DNA of 64,000 bases, from positions 1,192,001-1,256,000 of the forward strand of contig NZ_CP020700.1 of assembly GCF_003932715.1 (NCBI RefSeq), read 5' to 3'. A program made the translations under genes and the position numbers. Source of the stretch: Streptomyces tsukubensis. GTDB lineage: Bacteria; Actinomycetota; Actinomycetes; Streptomycetales; Streptomycetaceae. The notes below the pieces were generated by a model, which saw only the letters and a program-made list of their open reading frames with translations, did not search any database and was not told the DNA's origin. This document shows, piece after piece, positions 16,883 to 25,568 of this stretch. How positions within the stretch are numbered: the first letter of the stretch is position 1; each line of letters begins with the position of its first letter.

Positions 16883-16909
16883 AACTATCAGGCAAGGTTC
16901 CTGATAGTT
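16883..16909. promoter_or_regulatory. Palindromic operator between ROK and MFS genes
   Basis: AACTATCAGG (16883-16892) and CCTGATAGTT (16900-16909) are exact reverse complements separated by 7 nt. It is the only perfect palindrome in the ROK-MFS intergenic region and has the A/T-rich half-sites usual for ROK repressors in a GC-rich genome. Its position suggests it controls both divergent promoters. Confidence 0.75.
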
Positions 16910-17011
16910 TACGCCCAGTCCGCCGGACATCACATTCCGGCCGGGCGGAAACCGGACACCCGCGGCAGGGCGCGCGGGGGCGCAGCCGAGACAACGGAGG
17001 GGCACAGCCTT

Positions 17012-18238
17012 ATGGCGGAGTACGCGGCGGGCGCCGGGGACCTCGGTCCGGAGCGGGTGCGGCGGGCGAGGATCGCCCTGGGCGCGGTCTTCTGTGTGCA
17101 CGGAGCGGTCACCGGAAGCTTCGCGACCCGGATTCCGTGGATCGCGGACCACGCGGGGCTCGGCGCCGGCCAGCTCGGCCTGGCGCTCGCCTTCCCCGCC
17201 ATCGGCGCGTCGCTCGCGATGCCCGTCGCCGGGGCGATCAGCCACCGGCTCGGCGCCCGCAACGCCCTGCGCTGGCTGCTCGCCCTCTGGACGCTCGCCC
17301 TGACGCTCCCCTCACTCGCCCCCGGGCTGGCCGGACTGTGTGCGGCGCTCTTCGTCTACGGGGCTACCGCCGGTACCTCGGACGTGGTGATGAACGCCAT
17401 CGGCGTCGAGGTCGAGAACCGGATGGAGCGGTCCATCATGTCCGGGCTGCACGGCATGTGGAGCGTCGGCGCACTGATCGGATCGGCGGGCGGCACGCTC
17501 GCCGCGCATCTGGACACCGACGCCCGGGTGCACCACGCCTTCGCCGCCGCGGTCCTCACCGTGCTCGGTCTCGTGGCCTGCCGGGGCGTTCTGGATGTAC
17601 GGAGCAGGCCCGGCGAGGAGCCGCCGCCGCACTTCGCCATCCCGCCGAAGTCCGCGGTGATCATCGGGGCGATCGGTTTCTGCGCGGTCTTCGCCGAGGG
17701 CGCGAGCCTCGACTGGTCGGCGGTCTATCTGGAGGACGTCCTCGGCGCTTCGCCCGCGCTGGCGGCCGCTTCGACCACGGCGTTCGCCCTGACGATGGCC
17801 GTCGCCCGGCTGTCGGGCGACCGGATCGTGGACCGGTTCGGCGCGGTGCCCACGGTCCGGACCGGCGGTGCGCTGGCGACCGCGGGCGGACTGCTGGTCG
17901 TCGTCGCCTCCCATCCGGCGGTGGCCCTGACCGGTTTCGCGTTCATCGGGCTCGGGGTCGCCGTCGTCGTGCCCCTCGCCTTCGCGGCGGCCGGTCACAG
18001 CGGCCCCCGCCCGGCCCAGGCGATCGCGGGCGTCGCGACCATCACCTACACCTCCGGTCTGATCGCGCCGTCCGCGCTCGGCGCGGTCGCCGACGCGACC
18101 AGCCTGGTCGTCTCCTTCGGGCTGGTCACCGTGCTGGCCTTCGGACTCATCGTCGGCGCGGGGGTGCTGCGTCCGGCCGGACGGAGCGGGGCGAAGTCCC
18201 CGGCCGACGGCCCCGCGGTGGCCGAGCCCGGCACCTGA
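17012..18238 (+). CDS. MFS transporter
   Basis: A 408-residue major facilitator with about twelve hydrophobic segments (for example LGAVFCVHGAVTGSFATRIP, LALAFPAIGASLAMPVAG, FGLVTVLAFGLIVGAGVL). The signature loop between segments 2 and 3 reads GAISHRLGARNALR. The substrate is not predictable; the divergent ROK regulator makes a sugar or sugar derivative plausible. ATG 17012 lies after a GGAGGGGC ribosome site. Followed by two strong hairpins at 18241-18264 and 18274-18313. Confidence 0.85.
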   Translation: MAEYAAGAGDLGPERVRRARIALGAVFCVHGAVTGSFATRIPWIADHAGLGAGQLGLALAFPAIGASLAMPVAGAISHRLGARNALRWLLALWTLALTLPSLAPGLAGLCAALFVYGATAGTSDVVMNAIGVEVENRMERSIMSGLHGMWSVGALIGSAGGTLAAHLDTDARVHHAFAAAVLTVLGLVACRGVLDVRSRPGEEPPPHFAIPPKSAVIIGAIGFCAVFAEGASLDWSAVYLEDVLGASPALAAASTTAFALTMAVARLSGDRIVDRFGAVPTVRTGGALATAGGLLVVVASHPAVALTGFAFIGLGVAVVVPLAFAAAGHSGPRPAQAIAGVATITYTSGLIAPSALGAVADATSLVVSFGLVTVLAFGLIVGAGVLRPAGRSGAKSPADGPAVAEPGT

Positions 18239-18240
18239 CC

Positions 18241-18313
18241 GGCGGTGCCCGTACGGGCACCGCCCCCTGAACCGGCCCCGGACGGGCCCACTGCCACCCG
18301 CCCGTCCGGGGCC
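18241..18313 (+). terminator. Tandem hairpin terminators after the MFS gene
   Basis: GGCGGTGCCCGT pairs with ACGGGCACCGCC (18241-18264, perfect). A second hairpin, GGCCCCGGACGGGC (18274-18287) with GCCCGTCCGGGGCC (18300-18313), follows. Both start within 35 nt of the MFS stop and lack U-runs, as is common in Streptomyces. Confidence 0.7.
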
Positions 18314-18443
18314 GCACTCCCCTCTCGGGGCACGGCACACCGCACTGCCCGCGGGTCCACCGGGACCGGGCGGAGCCGTACACCGCCCGGGCCCCCGGTC
18401 ACGTACCGCATCGTGGCCCGCGGCACCGGCACGGCCATGGCGC

Positions 18444-18467
18444 CCCTCCCCCACCGGGGAGGGTTTT
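18444..18467 (+). terminator. Intrinsic terminator upstream of the permease gene
   Basis: CCCTCCCC (18444-18451), loop CACC, GGGGAGGG (18456-18463), then TTTT. It is a classical U-tailed terminator but lies 130 nt beyond the hairpins that already end the MFS gene and ~235 nt before the permease start, so it might be a leader attenuator instead. Confidence 0.55.
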
Positions 18468-18702
18468 CGGCCGTACGGTCCCGGCCCCCGTCCCCCGCGA
18501 CCGCACCCCCACTGCGGCTGCCGCCCGGGTCGTACGAGGCCGGAGCCGTACGGGCGCACCGGCCGCGGCGACCGCGGGAGCGCTCCGCCGGGCACCCGGG
18601 AGGGGTCGACGGCCGAAAAGTGCCACTACCATTGCGCCGATCGCCACAGGAGCCCTGGGGCGCTCACTCCTGACCGACCATCCGTGAGAAGTGGAGCCGC
18701 CC

Positions 18703-20166
18703 GTGAACCTCGGCGTGCGCTGGACCCTGCACGGCGACGGGCGGACCCCCGCTCCGGGCGCCGTCGTACGCCCCGACGAACGGCTCTCGTGGCCGCGGAC
18801 CGCGGGGCTCGGCGCCCAGCACGTGGTGGCCATGTTCGGCGCGTCCTTCGTCGCGCCGGTCCTGATGGGTCTCGACCCCAATCTCGCGATCATGATGTCC
18901 GGCGTCGCCACCATGATCTTCCTGCTGGCGACCCGCGGCCGGGTCCCCAGCTACCTCGGCTGTTCGCTCTCGTTCGTCGGCGTCGCGGCCACGATCCGGG
19001 CGGGCGGCGGGGACAGCGCCACCGTCACCGGCGCGGTCTTCGTCGTCGGTGTCGCGCTCTTCCTCTCGGGTCTGGCCGTTCAGCGGTTCGGCGCGCGGAT
19101 CATCCACGCGGCGATGCCCCCGATCGTGACCGGTGCCGTCGTCATGCTCATCGGTTTCAATCTGGCCCCGGTGACGGCGACGACGTACTGGCCCCAGGAC
19201 CAGTGGACGGCCCTGCTGGTGATGCTGTTCACCGGGCTCGCCGTGGTCTGTCTCCGCGGTTTCTTCTCCCGGATCGCCATCTTCCTCGGCCTCCTCTTCG
19301 GCTATCTGCTCTCCTGGGTCCTCGACCGGGTCTTCGGGAAGATCAACTCCCCCATGGGCGGCGGCGAGGCCGTCGACCACTGGCGGCTGGACCTGTCGGG
19401 GGTCGCGAAGGCCGACTGGGTCGGGCTGCCGTCCTTCCACGCCCCCGCCTTCGAGTGGTCGGCGATCCTGGTGGCGCTCCCCGTCGTCATCGCGCTGATC
19501 GCGGAGAACGCGGGCCACGTCAAGGCCGTCGGTGAGATGACCGGCGATTCCCTCGACGACAAGCTGGGGACGGCGATCGCGGCGGACGGTGCCGCTTCGA
19601 TGCTCTCCACCGCGGTGGGCGGCCCGCCGAACACCACGTACTCCGAGAACATCGGCGTGATGGCGGCCACCCGCGTCTACTCCACGGCCGCCTACTGGGC
19701 CGCGGCCGTCTTCGCGCTCCTCTTCGGCCTCTGCCCGAAGTTCGGCGCGATCGTGGCGGCCATCCCGGGCGGTGTGCTCGGCGGCATCACCGTCATCCTC
19801 TACGGAATGATCGGTCTGCTGGGCGCCCAGATCTGGATCAACGCCAAGGTCGACCTGCGGAATCCGCTGAATCTGGTCCCGGCCGCCGCGGGCATCGTGA
19901 TCGGCGTCGGCGGCGTCGAGCTGAAGATCACGGACGATTTCGAGCTCGGCGGGATCGCGCTCGGCACGATCGTCGTCATCACCGGCTACCACGTGCTGCG
20001 GGCCTTCGCCCCGGCCCATATGAAGACCGAGGAACCGCTGCTGGACTCGGGGACCTCCAGCTACGACTCCGCGTCCGGTACCGCATCCGCGGACCCCGCC
20101 GCTGCGGACGGGCAGGACGGACGGGACGGCTCCGCGGGGAAGCGGGAGCCCGGCGACCGCGACTGA
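18703..20166 (+). CDS. NCS2-family uracil/xanthine permease
   Basis: A 487-residue membrane protein of the nucleobase:cation symporter 2 family with 12-14 hydrophobic segments. Characteristic regions: GLGAQHVVAMFGASFVAP in the first helix, the conserved VALIAENAGHVKAVGEMTGDS segment with the substrate-binding Glu, and GGPPNTTYSENIGVMAAT. UraA-type (uracil) is more likely than xanthine-type, but the exact base is inferred. GGAG 6 nt before GTG 18703 decides the start over GTG 18691. A Ser/Asp/Gly-rich tail ends the protein. The pyr genes are 24 kb away. Confidence 0.85.
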   Translation: MNLGVRWTLHGDGRTPAPGAVVRPDERLSWPRTAGLGAQHVVAMFGASFVAPVLMGLDPNLAIMMSGVATMIFLLATRGRVPSYLGCSLSFVGVAATIRAGGGDSATVTGAVFVVGVALFLSGLAVQRFGARIIHAAMPPIVTGAVVMLIGFNLAPVTATTYWPQDQWTALLVMLFTGLAVVCLRGFFSRIAIFLGLLFGYLLSWVLDRVFGKINSPMGGGEAVDHWRLDLSGVAKADWVGLPSFHAPAFEWSAILVALPVVIALIAENAGHVKAVGEMTGDSLDDKLGTAIAADGAASMLSTAVGGPPNTTYSENIGVMAATRVYSTAAYWAAAVFALLFGLCPKFGAIVAAIPGGVLGGITVILYGMIGLLGAQIWINAKVDLRNPLNLVPAAAGIVIGVGGVELKITDDFELGGIALGTIVVITGYHVLRAFAPAHMKTEEPLLDSGTSSYDSASGTASADPAAADGQDGRDGSAGKREPGDRD

Positions 20167-20237
20167 CCGTTCGTCCGTTCCGGGGACGTCCCGGCCGACC
20201 TCTTCCCGACCGCGGCGGCGGCTGGGACGCTGCCGCC

Positions 20238-20924
20238 ATGGTCCGGATGGAACAGAGCACGGCGGTCGGCGTGGCGGGGGTCGCGGAACGGATGCGGGCA
20301 CTGGCCGCCCGATGGCCCGCCCGGGACGGTGTCGCCGTCTTCAACCGCGTCTATCTGGCGGTGACCGAGGAGCTGGAGCGGCGGATCGCACGGGGCGAGT
20401 TCCCCGACCGGCGGGCGGCCACTACGCTCGCCGTCCTCTTCGCCGAACGCTATCTGGCGGCGGCCGGACGGGCCGAGTCCGGTGACCGCCCGCCCGCCTG
20501 CTGGCGCCCCCTCGTCGAGTACCGGCGGCATCCCGGCGTACGGCCGCTCCAGTTCGCCCTCGCCGGGATCAACGCCCATATCGGGCACGATCTGGCGCTC
20601 GCGGTGGTCGACACCTGCCGGGCGCTGGACTGCGCCCCGGAGGCCCTGGAGCGGGACTTCGACCGGGTCGGGGAGGTACTCGTCCTGCTGGAGGAGCGGA
20701 TCAGGGAGGATCTGATGCCCGGTCCCGATCTGCTGGAGGTGGCCGACCCCCTCACCCATCTCGTCGGCGTCTGGAGTCTGGAACGGGCCCGGGACGCCGC
20801 CTGGTCCGCGGCCGTACTGCTCTGGGGCGTACGGGAACTCCCCCGGCTGGCGGAAGAGTTCACCGAACGCCTGGACACGGGCGTCGGGCTGGTGAGCCGC
20901 TGTCTGCTGACACCGTGGCCCTGA
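20238..20924 (+). CDS. DUF5995 family protein
   Basis: A 228-residue predicted all-helical protein matching the DUF5995 family by its core (VFNRVYLAVTEELERR, FAERYLAA, ACWRPLVEYRRHPGVRPL, FALAGINAHIGHDLALAV, DFDRVGEVLVLLEERI). The function is unknown. The conserved INAHIGHDL and DPLTHLVGVWSL segments with several His/Asp suggest an active or metal site, as an inference. It starts at ATG 20238, 71 nt after the permease; ATG 20247 is an in-frame alternative. Whether it is co-transcribed with the permease is unclear. Confidence 0.75.
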   Translation: MVRMEQSTAVGVAGVAERMRALAARWPARDGVAVFNRVYLAVTEELERRIARGEFPDRRAATTLAVLFAERYLAAAGRAESGDRPPACWRPLVEYRRHPGVRPLQFALAGINAHIGHDLALAVVDTCRALDCAPEALERDFDRVGEVLVLLEERIREDLMPGPDLLEVADPLTHLVGVWSLERARDAAWSAAVLLWGVRELPRLAEEFTERLDTGVGLVSRCLLTPWP

Positions 20925-20990
20925 GGCCTTTTCCGGATCCCTCCGGCTCGCCCGATCCACAAGAGAGAACCTGGCCGGGCCGGCGCCCGC

Positions 20991-21737
20991 TCAGGCGTTG
21001 ACCCCGGCGTCCACCGTGATCTCCGTGCCCGTGATCAGCCTCCCGCCGGGCCCGGCGAGATGGACCACCGTCGCCGCGATGTCCTCGGGGGCGAGGAAGC
21101 TCCCGAGCGCCGTCGACGCCCGTACCTCATCGGCGTCCTCACCGTCGGCGGGGTTCATATCGGTTGCGGTGGGGCCCGGGTTGACCGTGTTGACCGTGAT
21201 GCCGCGGGGGCCCAGTTCCCGCGCCAGCGCCCGGGTCAGCCCGCCCAGGGCCGCCTTGCTCATCGTGTACAGCGCGATGTTCGCCATCGTGGCGCGATCG
21301 GTGAAGTTGGTGCCGACGGAGATGATCCTGCCGCCCTCCGGCAGATGCGGCAGCGCCGCCTGAACGGCCGTGAAGGGCGCCTTCACATGAATGGCCAGCA
21401 CCCGGTCCAGCTCCTCCGCGCTCACGTCCTCGACGGGGCCGTAGGGGAAGACCCCGGCATTGTTGACGAGGACGTCCAGCCGTCCCAGCTCGGCGGCCGT
21501 CCGGCCGACGGCGGCGGCCACGGCCTCGGGGACCGCCGAGTCCGCCGCCACGGCGATCGCCCTGCGGCCCACCGCCTCCACCTCGGAGACCAGCGTCTTC
21601 GCCTTCTCCTCGCTGGCGGCCGACACATAGGTGAACGCCACGTCCGCGCCCTCCCGCGCCAGGGAACGGACGATCGCCGCCCCGATCCCCCGGCTGCCGC
21701 CCGTCACCAGTGCGACCTTGCCCAGCAGTGCGCTCAT
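20991..21737 (-). CDS. SDR family oxidoreductase
   Basis: A 248-residue classical short-chain dehydrogenase: cofactor motif TGGSRGIGAAI (~12-22), NNAGVFPYG, and catalytic Tyr/Lys in YTMSKAA (~157-161). It ends with the FabG-like GGRLITGTEITVDAG. The lack of a basic residue next to the first glycines leaves NAD versus NADP open. The ATG at 21737 is preceded only by a weak GGGGGCG. It is divergent from the TetR gene at 21901, which is therefore its probable repressor. Substrate unknown. Confidence 0.85.
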   Translation of the reverse strand: MSALLGKVALVTGGSRGIGAAIVRSLAREGADVAFTYVSAASEEKAKTLVSEVEAVGRRAIAVAADSAVPEAVAAAVGRTAAELGRLDVLVNNAGVFPYGPVEDVSAEELDRVLAIHVKAPFTAVQAALPHLPEGGRIISVGTNFTDRATMANIALYTMSKAALGGLTRALARELGPRGITVNTVNPGPTATDMNPADGEDADEVRASTALGSFLAPEDIAATVVHLAGPGGRLITGTEITVDAGVNA

Positions 21738-21795
21738 CCCGGCGCCCCCATTTCCATGTCGACCGTCACAGAAATACGAACACGGACCCCGGGAG

Positions 21796-21826
21796 ACCGT
21801 CAAGGTATATTTTTAGCAAGCGATAC
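21796..21826. promoter_or_regulatory. SDR/TetR divergent control region
   Basis: On the minus strand TTGACG (21801-21796) is a plausible -35 for the SDR gene. Next to it lies an unusually A/T-rich tract, GTATATTTTTAGCAAGCGATAC (21804-21825; GTAT and ATAC ends are complementary), a candidate TetR operator. The bases stand out sharply from the surrounding GC-rich sequence. Confidence 0.4.
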
Positions 21827-21900
21827 AGAAATGGCCGGGAGCGGCGGCCCGGGGGCACGCGCCCTGGCCCGCTCCGCCGGGGAGAGAAGGAGGGACCGCC

Positions 21901-22527
21901 GTGGCGGGACGCGGGCGCCCGAGGAGCTTCGACCGGGAGGTCGCGCTGGCCCGGGCGATGGAGACCTTCTGGATCCGGGGCTACGAGACGGCTTCGATGG
22001 CCGAACTGACCACCGCCATGGGGATCAACTCCCCCAGCCTCTACGCGGCCTTCGGCTCGAAGGAGCAGCTCTTCCGGGAGGCGGTGGAGCTGTACAACGC
22101 CGTCGAAGGCGCGCCCATCGAACGCGCGCTCACCGAGGAATCCACCGCGTACGGCGCCCTCGCCGCCGTACTGCGCTGGAACGCTCGTGCGTTCACGCGC
22201 CGGGACCGTCCCACCGGCTGTCTGGTCGTCCTCTCCGCCGTGAACACCGGCGACGAGGCCGTCCGGCGGTGTCTGGCCGAGCTCCGCGCGGCCGGGATCG
22301 ACCAGTTCCGGGACCGGCTGGACCGGGGGGTACGGGAGGGGGACCTGCCCGAGGACGCGGACACGGCCACCGCCGCGCGGTTCTACACCGCGGTCGTCCA
22401 GGGCATGGCGGTCCAGGCCAGGGACGGTGCCGGGCGGGAGGAGCTGGAGCGGATGGCGGAGCGGGCGCTCGCGGCGTGGAGCGCCGTGACGGGCGGCCCG
22501 GTCCCCGGGGCGCCGACGTCCCCCTGA
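21901..22527 (+). CDS. TetR-family transcriptional regulator
   Basis: A 208-residue repressor. The N-terminal HTH matches the family (RSFDREVALARAMETFWIRG, ETASMAELTTAMGINSPSLY, AAFGSKEQLFREA, ~7-60). The C-terminal ligand-binding domain (CLVVLSAVNTGDEAV, YTAVVQGMAVQARDG) resembles the YxaF/AcrR-like subgroup. AAGGAGG lies 7 nt before GTG 21901. It is divergent from the SDR gene, its probable target along with itself. The ligand is unknown. Confidence 0.9.
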   Translation: MAGRGRPRSFDREVALARAMETFWIRGYETASMAELTTAMGINSPSLYAAFGSKEQLFREAVELYNAVEGAPIERALTEESTAYGALAAVLRWNARAFTRRDRPTGCLVVLSAVNTGDEAVRRCLAELRAAGIDQFRDRLDRGVREGDLPEDADTATAARFYTAVVQGMAVQARDGAGREELERMAERALAAWSAVTGGPVPGAPTSP

Positions 22528-22632
22528 GCCGGCGCCCGCGGAGGCGCCGGAGCCGGATGGGGAGACCGTACGCCGATCGGACCGGGCACCGGCCGCGGAA
22601 CCCGAGCCCCGATCCAGGCTCCCCGCCGCGAA

Positions 22633-22662
22633 GGGCCCGGGACACACCCGTGCCCCGGGCCC
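22633..22662. terminator. Hairpin between convergent TetR and oxidase genes
   Basis: GGGCCCGGG (22633-22641) pairs with CCCGGGCCC (22654-22662). It lies between two convergent genes and could serve both. Nearby (22680-22750) are short iterations of GGCGCTCC and CCGGCCGGT without evident role. Confidence 0.45.
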
Positions 22663-22755
22663 CCGGCCCACCGATCCGCGCTCCGGCGCTCCGGCGCTCC
22701 GACCGATCGGTTTCTCCGTACTCCGGCGCTCCGGCCGGTCCGGCCGGTCCGTTTC

Positions 22756-24450
22756 TCAGTCCTCCGGCAGTTCGACCGGCGCGATCTCCTCGTACACATC
22801 GCCCGGCCCCGGGTTGGAGGCGTCGGTTCCGCCGCCGAAGTGGTGCATGACGCCCCAGACCGCGTTCAGCGCGGTCTGCACGGCGCCCTCGGCCCAGCCC
22901 GCGGTCCACGAGATGTCGTCGCCCGCGAGGAAGATCCCGCGCTGGTCCTCCGGCAGCCGGTCCTGCATGAAGTGGGTGAACAGCCGCCGCTGGTAGCGGT
23001 AGTGGCCGGGCAGATTGGCCTTGAACGCGCCCATGAAGTACGGCTCGTTCTCCCAGGACACGGTCACCGGGTTGCCGATGATGTGGCTGCGGATGTCGAC
23101 GTCCGGATAGATCTCGCCGAGGGACTTCAGCATCACCTCCATCCGCTCGTTCGCGGAGAGCGGCAGCCACTTCAGACTGTCGTCGCACCAGGTGTACGAG
23201 AGGCAGATGACGGCCGGCTTGTCCGGGCCGTCGTCCAGGAGGTACGTCCCGCGGGTCATCCGGTCGGTGAGCGTCATCGACATCGTGTCCCGCCCGGTCA
23301 CCGGGTCCTTGTCCAGCCAGAACGGCCGGTCGACCGGGACGAACAGCTTCGACGACTCCATGTAGTGGGTGCGTTCGACGGCGGTCCAGTGGTCGATCGG
23401 GAGGAGCGCGTCGTCACAGGCGATCTTGGACAGCAGCATCCAGGACTGGGCGGTGAAGACCGCCGCCCGGTAGGTGCGGATATCCCCGGAGGCGTCCGTG
23501 ACGGTGATCCGGTTGCCCGCGGTCCGGTTGAGCCGGGTCACGGCCGGGCGGTGCTCGCCGCCCTCGTGGAGGGAGGCCAGGGACGTGCCCTGGGGCCAGT
23601 GGACGATCTTCTCCGGCGCCCGCTCCCACAGCCGCAGCGGCAGCTGCTGGCTGCCCTCGACGATGCCGCGGTGGTGGTCGTCGGCCTCCGAGTAGACGAC
23701 CCGGAGGATCTCCAGGATGGAGTTGGGGAAGTCGGTGTCCCAGCCGCCGGTGCCGAAGCCGACCTGCCCGAAGATCTCCCGGTGGCGGAAGGAGGAGAAG
23801 GACTCGGAGGCGCAGAGGAAGCCGTAGAAGGTCTGGTTGTCCAGCTTCTCCACCAGACGGGCCCAGATCTCCCGGATCTTCGGCACGTCCCGCTCGCGCA
23901 TCGCGCGGTTCATGGCGGTGAAGTCGGCGCCCTCCTCCAGACAGGCGTTCCACGCGTCCATCACATCGCGGTAGACCTGCGGGAGGTCGTCGACGGTCCG
24001 CGCGTAGTGCGACGTGCCCTTCAGGTCGACCACGGTCGACGGGGTCTCGGGCGCCAGCGGGTTGGGGAAGGGCCGGGTGGTGAGCCCCACCAGGTCGATG
24101 TAGTGCTGGAGCGCGGTCGAGGACGGCGGGAAGCGCATGGCGCCCATCTCGGCGCTCAGCTCCGGATCGCAGCCGTCGAAGCCGACGGTCCGCAGCCGTC
24201 CGCCGATCCGGTCGGCCTCGTACAGCACGGGCTTGAGGCCCATCTTCATCAGCTCGTAGGCGGTGATGAGGCCGGAGAGCCCGCCGCCGATCACCGCGAC
24301 CTCGCTGCCGTGCTCGGTCGCCGGGATCTGCCCGAGCCCGGCCGGATGGGCGAGGAAGTCGTCGTACGCATAGGGGAAGTCCGGCCCGAACATGGTGATC
24401 GGCGGCTGCGCGTCGGTGTGCTGGACGGCGGTGGGCACCGTGGACGTCAT
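22756..24450 (-). CDS. FAD-dependent amine oxidase, probable aromatic amino acid monooxygenase
   Basis: A 564-residue flavoprotein: dinucleotide motif VAVIGGGLSGL (51-61) with the ribose-binding Glu in VLYEADRIGGR (~78), substrate-domain segment SAEMGAMRFPPSS, and the C-terminal flavin signature FLAGDDISWTAGWAEGAVQT. These features place it nearest to bacterial phenylalanine oxidase / tryptophan 2-monooxygenase (IaaM-like), which turn an L-amino acid into its amide with CO2 release. AAGGAG lies 9 nt before ATG 24450. It is downstream of, and 70 nt from, a nitrilase-fold amidase gene, which fits an amino acid to amide to acid route (inference). A plain L-amino acid oxidase is the alternative. 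Confidence 0.75.
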   Translation of the reverse strand: MTSTVPTAVQHTDAQPPITMFGPDFPYAYDDFLAHPAGLGQIPATEHGSEVAVIGGGLSGLITAYELMKMGLKPVLYEADRIGGRLRTVGFDGCDPELSAEMGAMRFPPSSTALQHYIDLVGLTTRPFPNPLAPETPSTVVDLKGTSHYARTVDDLPQVYRDVMDAWNACLEEGADFTAMNRAMRERDVPKIREIWARLVEKLDNQTFYGFLCASESFSSFRHREIFGQVGFGTGGWDTDFPNSILEILRVVYSEADDHHRGIVEGSQQLPLRLWERAPEKIVHWPQGTSLASLHEGGEHRPAVTRLNRTAGNRITVTDASGDIRTYRAAVFTAQSWMLLSKIACDDALLPIDHWTAVERTHYMESSKLFVPVDRPFWLDKDPVTGRDTMSMTLTDRMTRGTYLLDDGPDKPAVICLSYTWCDDSLKWLPLSANERMEVMLKSLGEIYPDVDIRSHIIGNPVTVSWENEPYFMGAFKANLPGHYRYQRRLFTHFMQDRLPEDQRGIFLAGDDISWTAGWAEGAVQTALNAVWGVMHHFGGGTDASNPGPGDVYEEIAPVELPED

Positions 24451-24520
24451 GGGTACGGACTCCTTGCGGGAACAGCGGGACTGCGGTGTCGAGAACGTGC
24501 GGTACGGACGGGGTGCGGGG

Positions 24521-25318
24521 TCAGCCCGGGGTGCCGTAGAGCGCGGGGCGCCGGTCCGCGAGGTACGGATTGCCGGCGCGGGACGCGGCGAGGAAGTCCG
24601 GGTCGGCCTCGGCGAAGAGCAGCTCCTCGCCCCGGCCGGCCCGGACCCGGGCCACCCCGTCGGGTCCGGCGAGGGTGCTGAGCCCGACGAACTCGAACTC
24701 GGCCTCGGGGCCGGTGCGGTTCACATAGGCGATGTACAGCTGGCTCTCGAAGGCCCGGACCGGGACCAGCGACTCCGCGACGAACTGGAAGGGGTGCATC
24801 TGCGCGGTGGGGACCAGCAGCAGATCGGTGCCCGCCAGCGCGTGCGCCCTGACGTTCTCCGGGAACTCCACGTCGTAGCAGATCAGCATCCCGATCCGGA
24901 GGCCGTCCAGCTCCGCCTGGACCACCGGCAGGTCCCCGGGGGTGAACCACTCCCGTTCGAAACAGCCGAAGAGGTGCGTCTTGCGGTAGTTCGCGAGCCG
25001 GGTGCCGTCCGGTCCGATCAGCTGTACGGAGTTGTGGACGAGGTCGCCCGCGCGCTCCGGATAGCCGTAGGCGACCGCGAGCCCGTGGCGGGCGGCCGTC
25101 GCCGCGACGGCGGCGGCGGACGGCCCGTCGGCGGTCTCCGCGAGCCGGGGCACCCGGTCACCGATGGCGTATCCGGTCAGAAACAGCTCGGACGTGACCA
25201 GCAGCCGGGCCCCGGCGGCCGCCGCACGGACCGCCGCCGCGTCCAGCTCCGCCAGATTCGCCTCGACGGAACCGAGGGTTCCGGAGCTCTGGAGCAGGGC
25301 TGTGCGCAGCGGCGGCAT
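24521..25318 (-). CDS. Carbon-nitrogen hydrolase (nitrilase superfamily amidase)
   Basis: A 265-residue enzyme of typical length. The catalytic triad is complete: Glu44 (VTSELFLTGY), Lys113 (NYRKTHLFG) and Cys147 (MLICYDVEFPEN). Aliphatic/aromatic amidases and N-carbamoylases share this fold; LICYDVEFPE is also common in predicted deaminated-glutathione amidases. It is the first gene of a likely two-gene unit with the amine oxidase, suggesting it hydrolyses the amide that enzyme makes. Repeated CGATTCGTTG motifs lie 110-160 nt upstream. ATG 25318 has CGAGG 8-9 nt before it. Confidence 0.8.
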   Translation of the reverse strand: MPPLRTALLQSSGTLGSVEANLAELDAAAVRAAAAGARLLVTSELFLTGYAIGDRVPRLAETADGPSAAAVAATAARHGLAVAYGYPERAGDLVHNSVQLIGPDGTRLANYRKTHLFGCFEREWFTPGDLPVVQAELDGLRIGMLICYDVEFPENVRAHALAGTDLLLVPTAQMHPFQFVAESLVPVRAFESQLYIAYVNRTGPEAEFEFVGLSTLAGPDGVARVRAGRGEELLFAEADPDFLAASRAGNPYLADRRPALYGTPG

Positions 25319-25411
25319 GGGCTGACCTCGGGCGGTTCGCGGGGGAACGCCCGAGGGCGCTTCGTCTTCTGAGACGGTACGGTCCCGTCTCCGTCCGGGA
25401 CAAGGCGCGAC

Positions 25412-25471
25412 CGTTGCGTACGAACGGGCGATTCGTTGCGTCTGTCCGGCCCGTCGCGTCGATTCGTTGTG
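25412..25471. promoter_or_regulatory. Phased repeats upstream of the amidase gene (candidate Lrp sites)
   Basis: CGATTCGTTGCG (25429-25440) and CGATTCGTTGTG (25460-25471) are direct repeats exactly 31 bp apart, about three helical turns. CGTTGCGTACGAACG (25412-25426), an imperfect palindrome of the same half-sites, lies just before. They are between the Lrp gene and the amidase gene, where an Lrp-type octamer could wrap DNA. Confidence 0.45.
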
Positions 25472-25568
25472 CGGGGGTGTCGTCGCAGGTCGCACGGGGT
25501 GCCGCCGCTCCGTGGACGGGGCCTGTGAGGGCTTCGGGACGGTGCTCGGGGCCGACCCGCCCCGAGGG

